Shown piece after piece: positions 55,039-64,000 of a stretch of DNA of 64,000 nt. A program made the translations under genes and the position numbers. Location of the stretch: assembly GCA_963716525.1 (NCBI GenBank), contig OY970315.1, positions 3,844,001 to 3,908,000 of the forward strand. The letters run 5' to 3'. The stretch comes from JBBREP01 sp963716525 (GTDB taxonomy: Bacteria; Actinomycetota; Acidimicrobiia; IMCC26256; PALSA-610). A model generated the notes under the pieces. It had not been told where the DNA came from, searched no databases, and saw nothing but the letters and a program-made list of their open reading frames with translations. Positions within the stretch are counted from its first letter, which is position 1; each line of letters begins with the position of its first letter.

Positions 55039-56580
55039 GCCTTTTCCCCGCTTCGAGGAGCCGCGCGACGGTACACCTGCCGGCACACAGCGCGCGCGGC
55101 CGCGGCAGCGCGCCGTTCGGGCTACCGCCGCGCTCGCTGCGATCGCCGCGGCCCACTTGCGTTGCGAGCGGTGCGGGAGCATCTCGTCGGGTGACGCACC
55201 GTCACGATGCTCCATCGCGGTGAGATCGATCGACCACGCAATCGGCTCGGGCGCAGCTACGGGCGCGGGCGCAGCCGGCGGCACCACCTCGGGCTGCACC
55301 TCGGCTCGGGACGCGACTTGCACTGGCGCGACGGGCATCGCCGGTTGCGGTGCCGCAGTGGCGACGGGCGCCGGCGCGCCGGCGACGGCCGGGGCGGCGT
55401 CGACATGCCACGCCTCGACCGGTGACGGTGCGGCGAGCGGCTGCGCCGCCTCGTCGCCCGCCGAGTGCACCCACGTCGGCTGCGCGTCGGGGAGCCGCTG
55501 CGGCGCGCGCTCGGGCGCGCGCTCCGGCTCGGGAGCCGGCACCGCGGGCGCGGTCAGCAACGAAGGCGGGAGCAGCACCCGCACGACCACACCGCCTTCG
55601 GCCGACTCGCCGAGGCGCACGACGATGTTGTGGCGCCGCGCGAGGCGGCCCACCACATCGAGGCCCACGTGGCGGGCGGGTACCCGATGCAGCAGCTGGA
55701 GCTTGCGCACGCGGGCGTTGGCCACGTCGAGATCGTCGGGCGACATACCCGGGCCGGAGTCCATCACCGTGATCTCGTAACCACCACCGGCATCGGCCGC
55801 CCCGAGCACCGTGACGCGCGCCGGCGGCGGGGACGCGGCGACGGAATTGTCGATGAGCTCGGCGAGCAGGTGCGTGACGTCGCCGACGACGTCGGCGTGC
55901 AACGTTGCGTCGGGCAACGATGCTGCATCGACGCGGTCGGACGACTCGATCGCGAGCGCGGCAGCCCACACCGCGTCCGTGACCGACGCGGGATACGACG
56001 CGACCCGACCGCCCTCACCGATCAGCACGAGCGCGCTCGCAGTGGCACGGTCGACGCGCGCCACCGTGCGGTGCACCCGCGCGATCGCCGCGGCCGTGGA
56101 CGGCTCGTGATCGCGCCGGCTGATCTCCGCGAGCGCATCCAGCGCGGCGCCGAGCAGCCGCTCGTTGCGTAACGCGAGGTGCGCGACGAGATCGGTGACG
56201 GAACGACGTTCGGCGCGCTGTTCCACGACGACCTCGGCCGCGTGCCGGCGGCCTTCGGCGATCGCGAGTGCGAGGTCGGCGAGCGGCGGCGCGCTGTGCG
56301 TGTAGCGCGCCGGGAGCACGTCGTCGTCGGGCGGCGCGCTGCCATCGGCGACACGCAGATCGCGGGTATCGGCCACAATCGCCGCGAGGTCCCGCAACGG
56401 GCGGGTGATGCCGTGCGAGACGGCGATCGCGATCGCGAACGCGACCACGACCGCGACCACCGCAGCTGCGACCACGCCGGCGCCACGGTGCAGGTCGAAC
56501 CCGACGATCACGGCCAGCGCGATCGCGGGCACCACCGGCACGAGGAGCACGCGGGTGCGAATGTTCGACCAGGGCCGCAT
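55039..56580 (-). CDS. Membrane sensor-kinase-like ATPase (nitrate-sensor/CvnA-like), C-terminus uncertain
   Basis: Up to about 514 residues. One or two N-terminal helices, a HAMP-like ITRPLRDLAAIVADTR, a dimerisation helix (LALRNERLLGAALDALAEIS with RVHRTVARVDRA as H-box region), and a GHKL ATPase: LLAELIDNSVAASPP, VMDSGPGMSPDDLDVAN and VGLDVVGRLARRHNIVVRLG. A long Pro/Ala-rich C-terminal tail follows. The layout matches conservon-type kinases, but no small GTPase or roadblock gene is adjacent. No stop precedes the TauD start in this frame. A TAG at 55122-55124 one frame away may be the real end if an indel is present. Confidence 0.7.
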
Positions 56581-56772
56581 GGTGTGGAACGTACTCGCCG
56601 CTCCGTCGCCGTACCACGACCGCGCGTGGTCGCAGCACGCCACGAATGGAACAAAGCGGGACGCAGTGGTATCGGAGGTGGCCGTCGCGATTGCAACGAT
56701 TCGGAAAAGGTCGTTCGCTCGCTCCGCCAAGACGCCCAACGACTGCACAACTCGTCGTTACGCTCACTCGCA

Positions 56773-58308
56773 GTGGTGGCTGGGACGGGACTCCACGAGC
56801 TGCTCGCGTGGGCGGACGCGCGGGCCGTGGCGATCATCGACGACGAGCGCGCCCTGTCGTTCGGGGATCTCGCGCACGCCGCGGCACTCGGTCGCGCGCG
56901 CGCCGTGCGGGCGCGCCGGGCTCCGGGCGCCGTCGTCGCGGTCCTCGCCCTGAACTCCGCCGAGTACGTGACCTGGCTGTACGGCGCGCCGGAGGCGGGG
57001 TCACCGGCCCTGCTGCTCAACGTGCGCGACCATCCCCGCTCCTGGGCCGGGCTGCTCGCCCGCAGCGGCTGCTCGCTGGTCGTGGGCGATCCCGCGCTCC
57101 TCGAACGGCTCGCACCCGAGTGCCCGCCCGACGTGGAGCTCCTGGCGTTCGAGACCGCGAGCCCAGCCGGCGGCGAACCCACCCCCGAGGGGGAGCGAGG
57201 CGCCGGCACGACCGCGCTGAGCGACTCCGACCCGTGCTGGATCGTCCCCACGAGCGGGACGACGGGCACGCCGAAGCTGGCCATGCTCACGCACGCGTCG
57301 CTCCTCGCCGCGGCACGCGGCTGCGCCGAGGCGCGTCCGGTCGCCGCCGGCGACGTGTACCTCCTCGCCTTCCCGCTCTGCCACGTGGCGGCCTACAACG
57401 TGCTCGTCCAACACCTGCACGGGGGCACGGTGGTGGTCACGCGGCGATTCGAACCGCGTCGCACCGCCGAGCTGATCGAGCGCCACCGGGTCACCGTCGC
57501 GTCGCTCGCGCCCACAATGATCGCCGCGCTGCTCGACGACGGCGCGGCCCGCCGGCACGACCTGGGCTGCCTGCGCCTGCTCGCCTACGGGTCCGCGCCG
57601 ATCGCCGAGCCGTTGTTGCGCCGCGCGATGTCGCTGCTCGGTTGCGGCTTCTCGCAGGGCTACGGCATGACCGAGCTCTCGGGCAACTGCGCCTACCTCG
57701 ACGCCCGCGACCACGTGCGGGGGCTCGACGATCCCGCGATCCTGCGCAGTGCGGGCCGGCCGACCTCGCTCGTCGACCTGCGAATCGTCGACGCCCGCGG
57801 GGGCGAGCTCGCTTCCGGAGCTGTGGGCGAGATCGCGGTCCGGGGTCCGCAGGTCATGGCCGGCTACCTCGAGGATCCCGGCGCGACCGCGCTGGCCGTC
57901 GTCGACGGTTGGCTGCACACGGGCGATCTCGGCCGCCTCGACGAGCGCGGCTATCTCACCGTGGTCGACCGCAAGAAGGACGTGATCGTGACCGGCGGCG
58001 AGAACGTCGCGTCGCGCGAGGTCGAGGCGGTGCTGCACGATGATCCGATGGTGGCGGAGGCCGCCGTGGTGGGGGTGCCCGACGAGCGCTGGGGCGAGCG
58101 GGTGACGGCCGTCGTCGTGGCGGCTCGCGGGGTCGCGATCGACGAGGACGCGCTTGTCGCCCGCTGCCGGGCCGCGCTCGCGGGCTACAAGATCCCGCGC
58201 CGGGTCGTGGTGCTCGATGCCCTCCCCCGCAACGCCACGGGCAAGGTCGACAAGTTGGCATTGCGGCGCCGGCTGGCTCCGGCGGCCGGCGCCGGGGCGG
58301 GGACCTGA
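56773..58308 (+). CDS. AMP-dependent acyl-CoA synthetase
   Basis: A 511-residue adenylate-forming ligase: IVPTSGTTGTPKLAMLTHAS (A3), FSQGYGMTELSGNC (A5), WLHTGDLGRLDERGYL (A7), VVDRKKDVIVTGGENV (A8) and the catalytic lysine in PRNATGKVDKLALRRRL. It activates an unknown carboxylate. Start GTG 56773 or 56776. It diverges from the sensor-kinase gene and is distinct from the ligase at 12115 (shorter, MTELSGN type). Confidence 0.85.
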   Translation: MVAGTGLHELLAWADARAVAIIDDERALSFGDLAHAAALGRARAVRARRAPGAVVAVLALNSAEYVTWLYGAPEAGSPALLLNVRDHPRSWAGLLARSGCSLVVGDPALLERLAPECPPDVELLAFETASPAGGEPTPEGERGAGTTALSDSDPCWIVPTSGTTGTPKLAMLTHASLLAAARGCAEARPVAAGDVYLLAFPLCHVAAYNVLVQHLHGGTVVVTRRFEPRRTAELIERHRVTVASLAPTMIAALLDDGAARRHDLGCLRLLAYGSAPIAEPLLRRAMSLLGCGFSQGYGMTELSGNCAYLDARDHVRGLDDPAILRSAGRPTSLVDLRIVDARGGELASGAVGEIAVRGPQVMAGYLEDPGATALAVVDGWLHTGDLGRLDERGYLTVVDRKKDVIVTGGENVASREVEAVLHDDPMVAEAAVVGVPDERWGERVTAVVVAARGVAIDEDALVARCRAALAGYKIPRRVVVLDALPRNATGKVDKLALRRRLAPAAGAGAGT

Positions 58309-58544
58309 CCGTGCCGGAGCCCCGCTCCAGCCGCCTGACCGGGTCCGATGCCGGTCCGGGGCGGGACCTTCGCCTGCTGCCACCGGGAGTAATGGCACGA
58401 CCACTGTTAGCGAAGTACCAAGAAACCCAACACCCGCTCAACGTCCGTTGTGCCGTCGTCGATACACAACATTCGCAAAACCCCATCAAAGGTGCATAGC
58501 GCCGCGGGACGCAGCACCGCCCAGCCACGGAGAAGCCAGCCACC
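58309..58544. other. Gap with AT-richer leader ahead of the beta-helix gene
   Basis: 236 bp. Bases 58400-58500 are clearly lower in GC than their surroundings, as expected of a promoter, but no -35/-10 pair is convincing. A 62-codon frame at 58311 has no support. Confidence 0.4.
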
Positions 58545-60377
58545 ATGCTCCACCGTCCAACTTCCGCCCCGCCCTGCTCCGCATCCTCGACCACTTCGCG
58601 CCACGGTCGCGCCCGGTCGCGCGCCCGGTCGCGCGCCCGCCGCCTCGCCGGCGGCGCCACCGCGCTCGCGGCCGCGTCGGCGGCCGTCGTCGGCCTCGCC
58701 GGTCAGCAGCCGTCACACGCGGCCACGAACGGTCCTACCGGGGCCTACGCGGTCGAGTCCGTCGCCGACACGAGCTTCCCGATCCCGGCCGGCGCGCGCT
58801 ACGTGGCCAGCACCGGCAGCGACACAAACCCGGGCACGCTGGCCGCACCGTACGCCACGATCCACAAGACGATCGCGGCGACCCCGGCCGGGGGGACGAT
58901 CGTGGTCCGCGGCGGCGTCTACCGCGAGTCGCTCGGAGCCATCCGGCGCAAGGTGACCATCCAGGCCTACCCGCACGAGCAGCCGTGGGTGAAGGGCTCG
59001 GTCGTCGCGAGCGCGTTCACCCAGAGCGGCACCGCGTGGACGACACCGTTCACTACGAGCATGTGCGACACCTGCTACCCGGCGCCGGCCCTCGCCGCCG
59101 CGTACCCGGCGGCAGGCCTTCCCGAGCAGGTCTTCGTCGACGGCGCGCCGCTCGCGCAGGTGACCAGCGTCGGGGCGATGGGCCCGGGCACGTTCTACGT
59201 GGACCGCGGCGCGGGCCACATCGTGCTGCACGACGACCCGACCGGCCACACCGTCGAGGTGACGGTGCTGCCCAGCGCGTTCACGATCGGTGGGAGCGCC
59301 GCCGGCACGACGATCCGCGGCCTCGGCTTCGAGCACTGGGCCACCGTGTACCAGAAGGGCACGAACGTCGCTGCCATGGTGAGCGCCGGCAACGTCACGC
59401 TCGACTCCGACACGTTCGCTTGGAGCGCGTCGCGAGCCCTCGGCATCTACGGCTCGAGCACCGTCGTGACCCACAGCAAGTTCCTCGACAACGGCATGAA
59501 CGGCGTCACCGGCAACAAGGTCGGCGGCCTCGACTTCGAGAACAACGAGGTCGCGTACTCGAACTACGAGCGCTGGGACATCACCCCGTCGCCGTACGCA
59601 CAGGTTGGCGGCGTGAAGCTCACGGGCGTGGCCAACACGGTGATGCGCGGCAACGACTTCCACGACAACTGGAGCAACGGTCTGTGGTTCGACTGCCAGT
59701 CGCACGGCCAGACCATCGTGAACAACGCGGTCACGCACAATGCGGGTCACGGCCTCACCGTCGAGATCTCGGCGCAGTCGATCGTCGCCGGCAACGTCAT
59801 CGCCGAGAATGCCCGCGACGGCTTGAAGATCTCGGGCTCCAACAATGTCGAGGTGTGGAACAACACCATCGTCGACAACGGCTGGGCGCAGATCGGCGTC
59901 TACGAGGACCCGCGGCACGACAGCACCAACGTGGCCACCGAGGACACGAAGAACGTTCGCATCGCGAACAACATCTCCGAGGCCGGACCGAGCTCGCAGC
60001 GGTACGTCTTCTACAACATGGACATCTCGAAGCCGAAGCACCTGACGCTCACCCAGATGGTGTCGGCCGACGACCACAACGACTGGGGTCGCACGAACAC
60101 GCTGAACCCGAAGTTCGAGTTCTCGACGCAGGCGACGCTGGCCAAGCCCGGTCACTACCTGACCCTCGCCGACTTCCACAAGGCCTCCGGCCGCGAGCGG
60201 GCGAGCACCTCGACCGACGGCATGGCGTTGCAGTCGATCTTCACCGACCCCGACCACGGCGACTACTCGGTGCAACCGGCGATCGCGTCGCAGCTCTCGG
60301 CACCGGCCGCGCTGCCCGCGGCGGTGAAGGCGGCACTCGGTGTCACGGCCGCACCCAGCCACATCGGCGCCACTTGA
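58545..60377 (+). CDS. Secreted right-handed parallel beta-helix protein (pectate-lyase-like)
   Basis: A 610-residue protein. Basic N-terminus and signal peptide (LAGGATALAAASAAVVGLAG, cleavage near SHAA). ARYVASTGSDTNPGTLAAPY and GGTIVVRGGVYRES are the DUF1565 entry to a beta-helix; the coils carry repeated NNxV/NxI motifs such as TIVNNAVTHNAGHGLTVE, VIAENARDGLKISGSNN and NNTIVDNGWAQIGVYE. Likely binds or cleaves an extracellular polysaccharide; catalytic residues cannot be assigned. A small cysteine-pair insert (SMCDTCYPAP) precedes the helix. Confidence 0.8.
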   Translation: MLHRPTSAPPCSASSTTSRHGRARSRARSRARRLAGGATALAAASAAVVGLAGQQPSHAATNGPTGAYAVESVADTSFPIPAGARYVASTGSDTNPGTLAAPYATIHKTIAATPAGGTIVVRGGVYRESLGAIRRKVTIQAYPHEQPWVKGSVVASAFTQSGTAWTTPFTTSMCDTCYPAPALAAAYPAAGLPEQVFVDGAPLAQVTSVGAMGPGTFYVDRGAGHIVLHDDPTGHTVEVTVLPSAFTIGGSAAGTTIRGLGFEHWATVYQKGTNVAAMVSAGNVTLDSDTFAWSASRALGIYGSSTVVTHSKFLDNGMNGVTGNKVGGLDFENNEVAYSNYERWDITPSPYAQVGGVKLTGVANTVMRGNDFHDNWSNGLWFDCQSHGQTIVNNAVTHNAGHGLTVEISAQSIVAGNVIAENARDGLKISGSNNVEVWNNTIVDNGWAQIGVYEDPRHDSTNVATEDTKNVRIANNISEAGPSSQRYVFYNMDISKPKHLTLTQMVSADDHNDWGRTNTLNPKFEFSTQATLAKPGHYLTLADFHKASGRERASTSTDGMALQSIFTDPDHGDYSVQPAIASQLSAPAALPAAVKAALGVTAAPSHIGAT

Positions 60378-60543
60378 AGGGGTGAGCCGAGCCGGTACAT
60401 GCGACCGGTGTGGGCGAGCTGGACGCACGACGCGACGAAGGTCGACGCGTCGCTGAAGGTCCAGCTGGCCACGGCCGACCAGGGCCGTATGCTCGCCGCC
60501 ACAACCCGTCCGGGCACGAGCGCAGGTGAGCAGGGGTGGAGCA

Positions 60544-61506
60544 ATGAAGGCGGCGGTGTACTACGAGACCGGTCCACCGTCAGTCCTGCGGTACGAGGAC
60601 ACGCCCTCGCCAACTGGCGGATCTTCTGACGTCGTCATCGACGTCGAGGCGATCAGCATCGAGGGCGGCGACACTCTGAACCGGGCCGGCGGGGAGATGC
60701 CGTCGGTGCCGCACATCGTCGGATACCAGTGTGCGGGAACGATCCGTTCGGTCGGTGACGACGTCACCGACCGAATGATCGGTCAACGGGTGGTCGCCAC
60801 CATGCTGTGGGGCTCGCACGCCGCGGTCGTCGCGGTGCCCGCAGCACTCACGTGGGTGATCCCCGACGGTGCCGATCTTGTGGCGTGCGCGTGCGTGCCG
60901 GTCGCGTTCGGCACCGCGCACGACTGCCTGTTCGAGTTCGGCCATCTGCAACCGGGCGAGACGGTGCTGATCCAGGCGGGTGCGGGCGGCGTGGGCATCG
61001 CCGCGATCCAGCTCGCCAAACGTGCGGGTGCAACCGTGCTCGCCACCGCATCGAGCGACGAGCGCCTCGCCAAGCTCGTCGAGCTCGGTATGGACCACGG
61101 CATCGACTACACGCGCAACGACTGGGTGGCGCGGGTGCGGCAGCTCACCGGCGGCGCCGGCGTCGATCTCGTGGTCGACTCGGTGGGCGGTGCGGTGCTG
61201 CGCGGGAGCATCGGCTGCCTCCGCTACCGGGGCCGGTGCATCTCGGTCGGCAGCGCCGGACGCGACCCGCAACCGTTCGACATCGGGCTGCTGAGCGCGG
61301 GCAACCATTCGCTCACCGGCGTGTTCCTCGGCGCGGAGATCTTCACACCGCGTGCGCAGGCGATGATCGCCGGGCTCGTCGACGAGGTCGCGTCGGGCGC
61401 GTTGCGTGTGATCGTCGACCGCACGTTCCCGCTCGCCGAGGCCGCGGCGGCGCACGAATACATCGAGAGCCGCAGGGCGACCGGGCGCGTGGTACTCATT
61501 CCCTGA
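60544..61506 (+). CDS. Zinc-independent MDR (quinone-oxidoreductase-like)
   Basis: A 320-residue medium-chain reductase lacking the zinc cysteines. VPHIVGYQCAGTIRSVG, TVLIQAGAGGVGIAAIQLAK (NADPH), and VDLVVDSVGGAVLRGSIGCL are quinone oxidoreductase motifs; RATGRVVLIP closes the protein. It reduces an enone or quinone with NADPH. ATG 60544 follows GGTGGAG; its stop overlaps the next gene (TGATG). Confidence 0.8.
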   Translation: MKAAVYYETGPPSVLRYEDTPSPTGGSSDVVIDVEAISIEGGDTLNRAGGEMPSVPHIVGYQCAGTIRSVGDDVTDRMIGQRVVATMLWGSHAAVVAVPAALTWVIPDGADLVACACVPVAFGTAHDCLFEFGHLQPGETVLIQAGAGGVGIAAIQLAKRAGATVLATASSDERLAKLVELGMDHGIDYTRNDWVARVRQLTGGAGVDLVVDSVGGAVLRGSIGCLRYRGRCISVGSAGRDPQPFDIGLLSAGNHSLTGVFLGAEIFTPRAQAMIAGLVDEVASGALRVIVDRTFPLAEAAAAHEYIESRRATGRVVLIP

Positions 61507-62555
61507 TGCCGGCAACTCCACTCGACGAAGAAGATCTCCGCGCTCGCCTCGCGCGCAACGCCGAGTCGTGGCACCGTGGCGCCACGCTCGAACATCTCGC
61601 GGTCCTGCCGGGTGGCAACTCCTCGGTCGTGTACGAGGCGCGCTGGCGGAGCGTCCCGTCGGTGTACGAGCGCACCGTGGTGAAGATCGCGCCGCCGGGG
61701 CTTGCGCCCGTGCGCAATCGCGACATGCTGCGCCAGGGGCGCGTCATCGCGGCGCTCGGCGCCGTCCCGGGCGTGCGCGTGCCCGAGCTGCTGTTCACCG
61801 ACGACGGCACCCCGCCCGAGATCCCGCCGTTCATCGTCACGAGCTTCCTGCCCGGCGAGTGCTACGAGCCGATCCTCGAAGCGGCGAAGGAGCTGCGACC
61901 GCGCCCCGAGGTACGGGCGCGCGCGTTCGCGGCCGCGCGCATGCTCGCGGCGCTGCACGCGGCGCCGGCTTCCACACTTCCCGGCCTCGACCCGCCGGGC
62001 GGCGACCGTGACGCCGAGGTGACGCTCGCCGACGAGATCGAACGGTGGACGCGCGCGCTCGACACCGTTGACGATTCGATCCGCGCGGGCTACCACGAGT
62101 GCGCCGCCGCGCTGCACGACACGATGCCCGCGGGCCGTCCCGCCGTGATCGTGCACGGCGACTACCGCCTCGGCAACATGCTCTGCAGCGACGGGCAGGT
62201 ACACGCGATCATCGACTGGGAGATCTGGGCCCGTTCCGACCCGCGCAACGACCTCGCGTGGTTCCTGTTCTTCACCGACGAGGCGGAACACGCCGCGGTG
62301 CAGGAACCGGTCGAGAGCGGCATGCCGACCGCACGTGAGCTGCTCGACGAGTACGAACGCGCCGCCGGAACGCCGGCTGCCGACATCGACTGGTTCCATG
62401 CGCTCGCGCGCTACAAGGAAGCGGGCGCGACAGCGCTGATCATGAAGCGCCTTGCCAAACACGGGATGCTGCCGGAAGGCATGGATCCCACGCGCGCCAC
62501 CGTCGGCCACATCATCGACGCGATGAAGATCCTGGAGTCGCGCGTACGCCGCTGA
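61506..62555 (+). CDS. Aminoglycoside-phosphotransferase-fold kinase (acyl-CoA-dehydrogenase-associated type)
   Basis: A 349-residue APH-fold protein. LPGGNSSVVYEARWR holds the nucleotide loop, VIVHGDYRLGNMLCSDGQ is the catalytic loop (Brenner motif), and AIIDWEIWARSDPRNDLAWF carries the DFG-like Asp. Such proteins in actinobacteria often sit beside acyl-CoA or MDR enzymes and phosphorylate hydroxylated metabolites, so the coupled MDR gene is a likely partner; not a resistance gene on this evidence. Confidence 0.8.
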   Translation: MPATPLDEEDLRARLARNAESWHRGATLEHLAVLPGGNSSVVYEARWRSVPSVYERTVVKIAPPGLAPVRNRDMLRQGRVIAALGAVPGVRVPELLFTDDGTPPEIPPFIVTSFLPGECYEPILEAAKELRPRPEVRARAFAAARMLAALHAAPASTLPGLDPPGGDRDAEVTLADEIERWTRALDTVDDSIRAGYHECAAALHDTMPAGRPAVIVHGDYRLGNMLCSDGQVHAIIDWEIWARSDPRNDLAWFLFFTDEAEHAAVQEPVESGMPTARELLDEYERAAGTPAADIDWFHALARYKEAGATALIMKRLAKHGMLPEGMDPTRATVGHIIDAMKILESRVRR

Positions 62556-62674
62556 GCAGCGGCGCGGCGCGGCTCTGGTCGTCGCTCGCAGGCGCTCCGC
62601 GTCGTCGCCGCACAGCGCGCGATCGAACCCCGCCGGCGGCGCGGGCCGCCACCGCACGTGGTCGCGGATGACCA

Positions 62675-62707
62675 TTGGCCTATGGCAATAGTTGCTACAC
62701 TGCACAC
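62675..62707 (+). promoter_or_regulatory. Probable promoter and dyad ahead of the MarR gene
   Basis: TTGGCC (62675) and TACACT (62696-62701) lie 15 bp apart, with GTG 62708 six bases further, compatible with a leaderless transcript. GCAATAGTTGC within the spacer and ATTGGCC/GGCAAT around it are dyads that MarR could use for autoregulation. Confidence 0.4.
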
Positions 62708-63223
62708 GTGGCCAGAGCACCGAGCCCGAGAACCCGGGGCAATGCACCCGGAACGCCAGGCAACGGGAGTGAGACGGCAGTCGAGGCCGCGATGGTTGCA
62801 TCGCGAGCGCTCGTCGCCGTCGCGGCGCGCTCGCTCGCTGCCGCCGAGGCCGACGTCACGCTGCCGCAATACCGCGCTCTCGTCCTGCTCAGCTCGCGTG
62901 GCGACCACAACGTGGGTGCGCTCGCCGAAGCACTCGGGATCCATCCCTCGTCGGCCACACGCCTGTGCGACCGGCTCTTCTCCAAGGGCCTGATCACGCG
63001 CTCGAATGCCGAGGGCAGCCGCCGCGAGGTCACCGTGACGTTGAGCGCCGACGGACGAGCGCTCGTCCGGTCGGTCACGGCCCGCCGCACCCGCGAGATG
63101 CGCCGGATCGTCGACCGCCTCGACCACGACACGCAGCAGGCCCTCGTGGGCGCGTTCGACCAGTTCGCCGGGGCGGCGGGCGAGCTCCCGGACGACGCCT
63201 GGAAGCTGGGTTGGACGGCGTGA
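62708..63223 (+). CDS. MarR-family transcriptional regulator
   Basis: A 171-residue regulator: LPQYRALVLLSSRGDHNVGA, LAEALGIHPSSATRLCDRLF (recognition helix) and the wing RSNAEGSRREVTVTLSADGR. GTG 62708 is chosen from the promoter position; upstream codons are poor. It overlaps the ClC gene by GTGA and probably controls it. Confidence 0.8.
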   Translation: MARAPSPRTRGNAPGTPGNGSETAVEAAMVASRALVAVAARSLAAAEADVTLPQYRALVLLSSRGDHNVGALAEALGIHPSSATRLCDRLFSKGLITRSNAEGSRREVTVTLSADGRALVRSVTARRTREMRRIVDRLDHDTQQALVGAFDQFAGAAGELPDDAWKLGWTA

Positions 63224-64000
63224 AGCTCGCGTCGATCACCGGTGGCCGGCGGTTCGCGGCGCGACGCGACGAGCTGCGCGCGCTCGCGCGCCAGTCCAAG
63301 GAGGTCGTGCTCCTCGCCGCCGTCGTCGGTGCCCTCACCGGACTGGGTGTCGCAGGATTCGACAGCGCGGTGACGAGCTCGGTCGACCGGTTGAGCACTG
63401 CGCCGCTGTGGTTCGTGGCGATCCTGCCCACCGCCGGCCTCACCGTCGCATGGATGTTGCTCCGATGGGTGGGCAAGGGCTCGTCGCCCGCGACGGCCGA
63501 CGAGTATCTGCATGCGTTCCACGACCGGACGCACGAGCTTCGGTTGCGACCTCTCATCGCCCGCATGGCCGCCGGCATCGCCACGCTCGCGAGCGGTGGC
63601 CCGATGGGCCTCGAGGGCCCGTCGCTCTACCTTGGCGCGAGCATCGGCCAGATCCTGCAGCGGCGCTTCCCGCGCCTGTTCTCGGCCCGCAACCACCGGG
63701 TCCTGCTCGTCGCCGGCGCGGGCGCCGGGGTCGCGGCGATCTTCAAGGCACCGGCAACCGGCGCCGTGTTCGGCCTCGAAGTGCCGTACCAGGAGGATTT
63801 CGCGCGGCGCATGCTCGCTCCCACGCTCGTCGCGTCGGCGACCAGCTATCTGGCGTTCGTCGCGATCCACGGCACCGAGCCGCTGCTCGCGGTGCGCGGC
63901 ACGCCTCCATTCTCGCTCAAGGATCTCGCCGCCGCGCTCGTGCTCGGCGTCTTCGCCGGCATCGGCGCTCGGATGTTCGCGTGGATGCTGCGCACCGCGA
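63220..64000 (+). CDS. ClC-family chloride channel/antiporter (3' end outside window)
   Basis: Begins GTG 63220 and stays open to the window edge (about 260 residues visible). After a cytosolic helix and LLAAVVGALTGLGVAGFD, the selectivity-filter region reads GGPMGLEGPSLYLGASIG (GxEGP) and then AAIFKAPATGAVFGLEVPYQ (GxFxP-like filter loop). These support a ClC fold for anion transport in the membrane. Coupled to the MarR gene; may serve pH or chloride balance under its control. Confidence 0.85.
   Translation, partial: MKLASITGGRRFAARRDELRALARQSKEVVLLAAVVGALTGLGVAGFDSAVTSSVDRLSTAPLWFVAILPTAGLTVAWMLLRWVGKGSSPATADEYLHAFHDRTHELRLRPLIARMAAGIATLASGGPMGLEGPSLYLGASIGQILQRRFPRLFSARNHRVLLVAGAGAGVAAIFKAPATGAVFGLEVPYQEDFARRMLAPTLVASATSYLAFVAIHGTEPLLAVRGTPPFSLKDLAAALVLGVFAGIGARMFAWMLRTA

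Noticed and set aside
58311..58499. 62-codon frame before the beta-helix gene
   Set aside because: No ribosome-binding site and no motif; probably part of an untranslated leader.
61506..62555. Aminoglycoside resistance gene
   Set aside because: The APH fold is clear, but the coupling to an MDR gene and the lack of resistance-type sequence make a metabolic kinase more likely.

Overview
The window is high-GC chromosomal DNA that looks like an actinobacterium. The pointers are two F420-type LLM oxidoreductases, a 180-kDa-type NAD-glutamate dehydrogenase, the actinobacterial form of the Tad pilus locus, a BldC-like regulator, heavy use of GTG starts, and ATGA/GTGA stop-start overlaps. The mix of surface-glycan genes, acyl-CoA genes and F420 enzymes would suit a free-living, environmental Acidimicrobiia-like organism, but the class is an inference. 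No tRNA, rRNA, CRISPR array, transposase or phage gene was seen. Ten otherwise intact conserved genes carry single-base frame changes (17 in all, often at homopolymers). I read these as uncorrected consensus errors of a long-read or metagenomic assembly, not as gene decay.

Layout. 1-3.6 kb: membrane glycosyltransferases. 3.7-6.2 kb: LLM oxidoreductase, VOC protein and zinc alcohol dehydrogenase. 6.4-8.0 kb: secreted FG-GAP protein. 8.0-10.6 kb: IolB and an N-acyl-D-amino-acid deacylase-like amidohydrolase. 10.6-11.7 kb: an AbiEi/DUF559 gene framed by two 55-bp direct repeats. 11.7-16.6 kb: PilZ protein, acyl-CoA ligase, acyl-CoA dehydrogenase, ApbE and a secreted low-complexity protein, divergent from 16.8-19.4 kb: a second low-complexity protein, a ferric-reductase-like membrane protein and a membrane-anchored FGE-like protein. 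19.4-24.9 kb: surface polysaccharide genes (membrane protein, polysaccharide deacetylase, GT2, epimerase, aminotransferase). 25.0-27.1 kb: thiolase-like protein, DUF35 and CMD proteins. 27.1-31.8 kb: lipoprotein, SRPBCC-ArsR regulator divergent from clpP with two palindromic operators, ferredoxin, FGGY kinase and HisN/IMPase-like phosphatase. 31.8-36.7 kb: glutamate dehydrogenase. 36.9-38.1 kb: thiolase.

38.2-44.7 kb is a complete Tad-type pilus operon on the minus strand (CpaB/SAF, CpaE/Ssd, CpaF, TadB, TadC, Flp-like pilin and three TadE/G-like proteins), closed by a strong hairpin. It diverges from a BldC-like regulator and an SDR gene. 46.2-49.8 kb: a hypothetical, an LLM oxidoreductase and a second amidohydrolase, the last two sharing a KstR-like palindrome. 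49.9-54.1 kb: a MerR-PP2C fusion, a NarL-type two-component pair, a lipoprotein and a small membrane protein, none of them with frame defects. 54.2-58.3 kb: TauD dioxygenase, sensor-kinase-like ATPase and acyl-CoA ligase. 58.5-60.4 kb: secreted beta-helix protein. 60.5-64 kb: quinone-oxidoreductase-like MDR, phosphotransferase, MarR and a truncated ClC chloride channel.

The genes suggest an aerobic heterotroph that activates and oxidises acyl substrates, builds a decorated envelope and a Tad pilus, and controls small modules with local regulators whose operators are visible. The most unusual items are the repeat-framed DUF559 cassette, the paired operators between the ArsR gene and clpP, the MerR-phosphatase fusion and the ApbE/ferric-reductase cluster.
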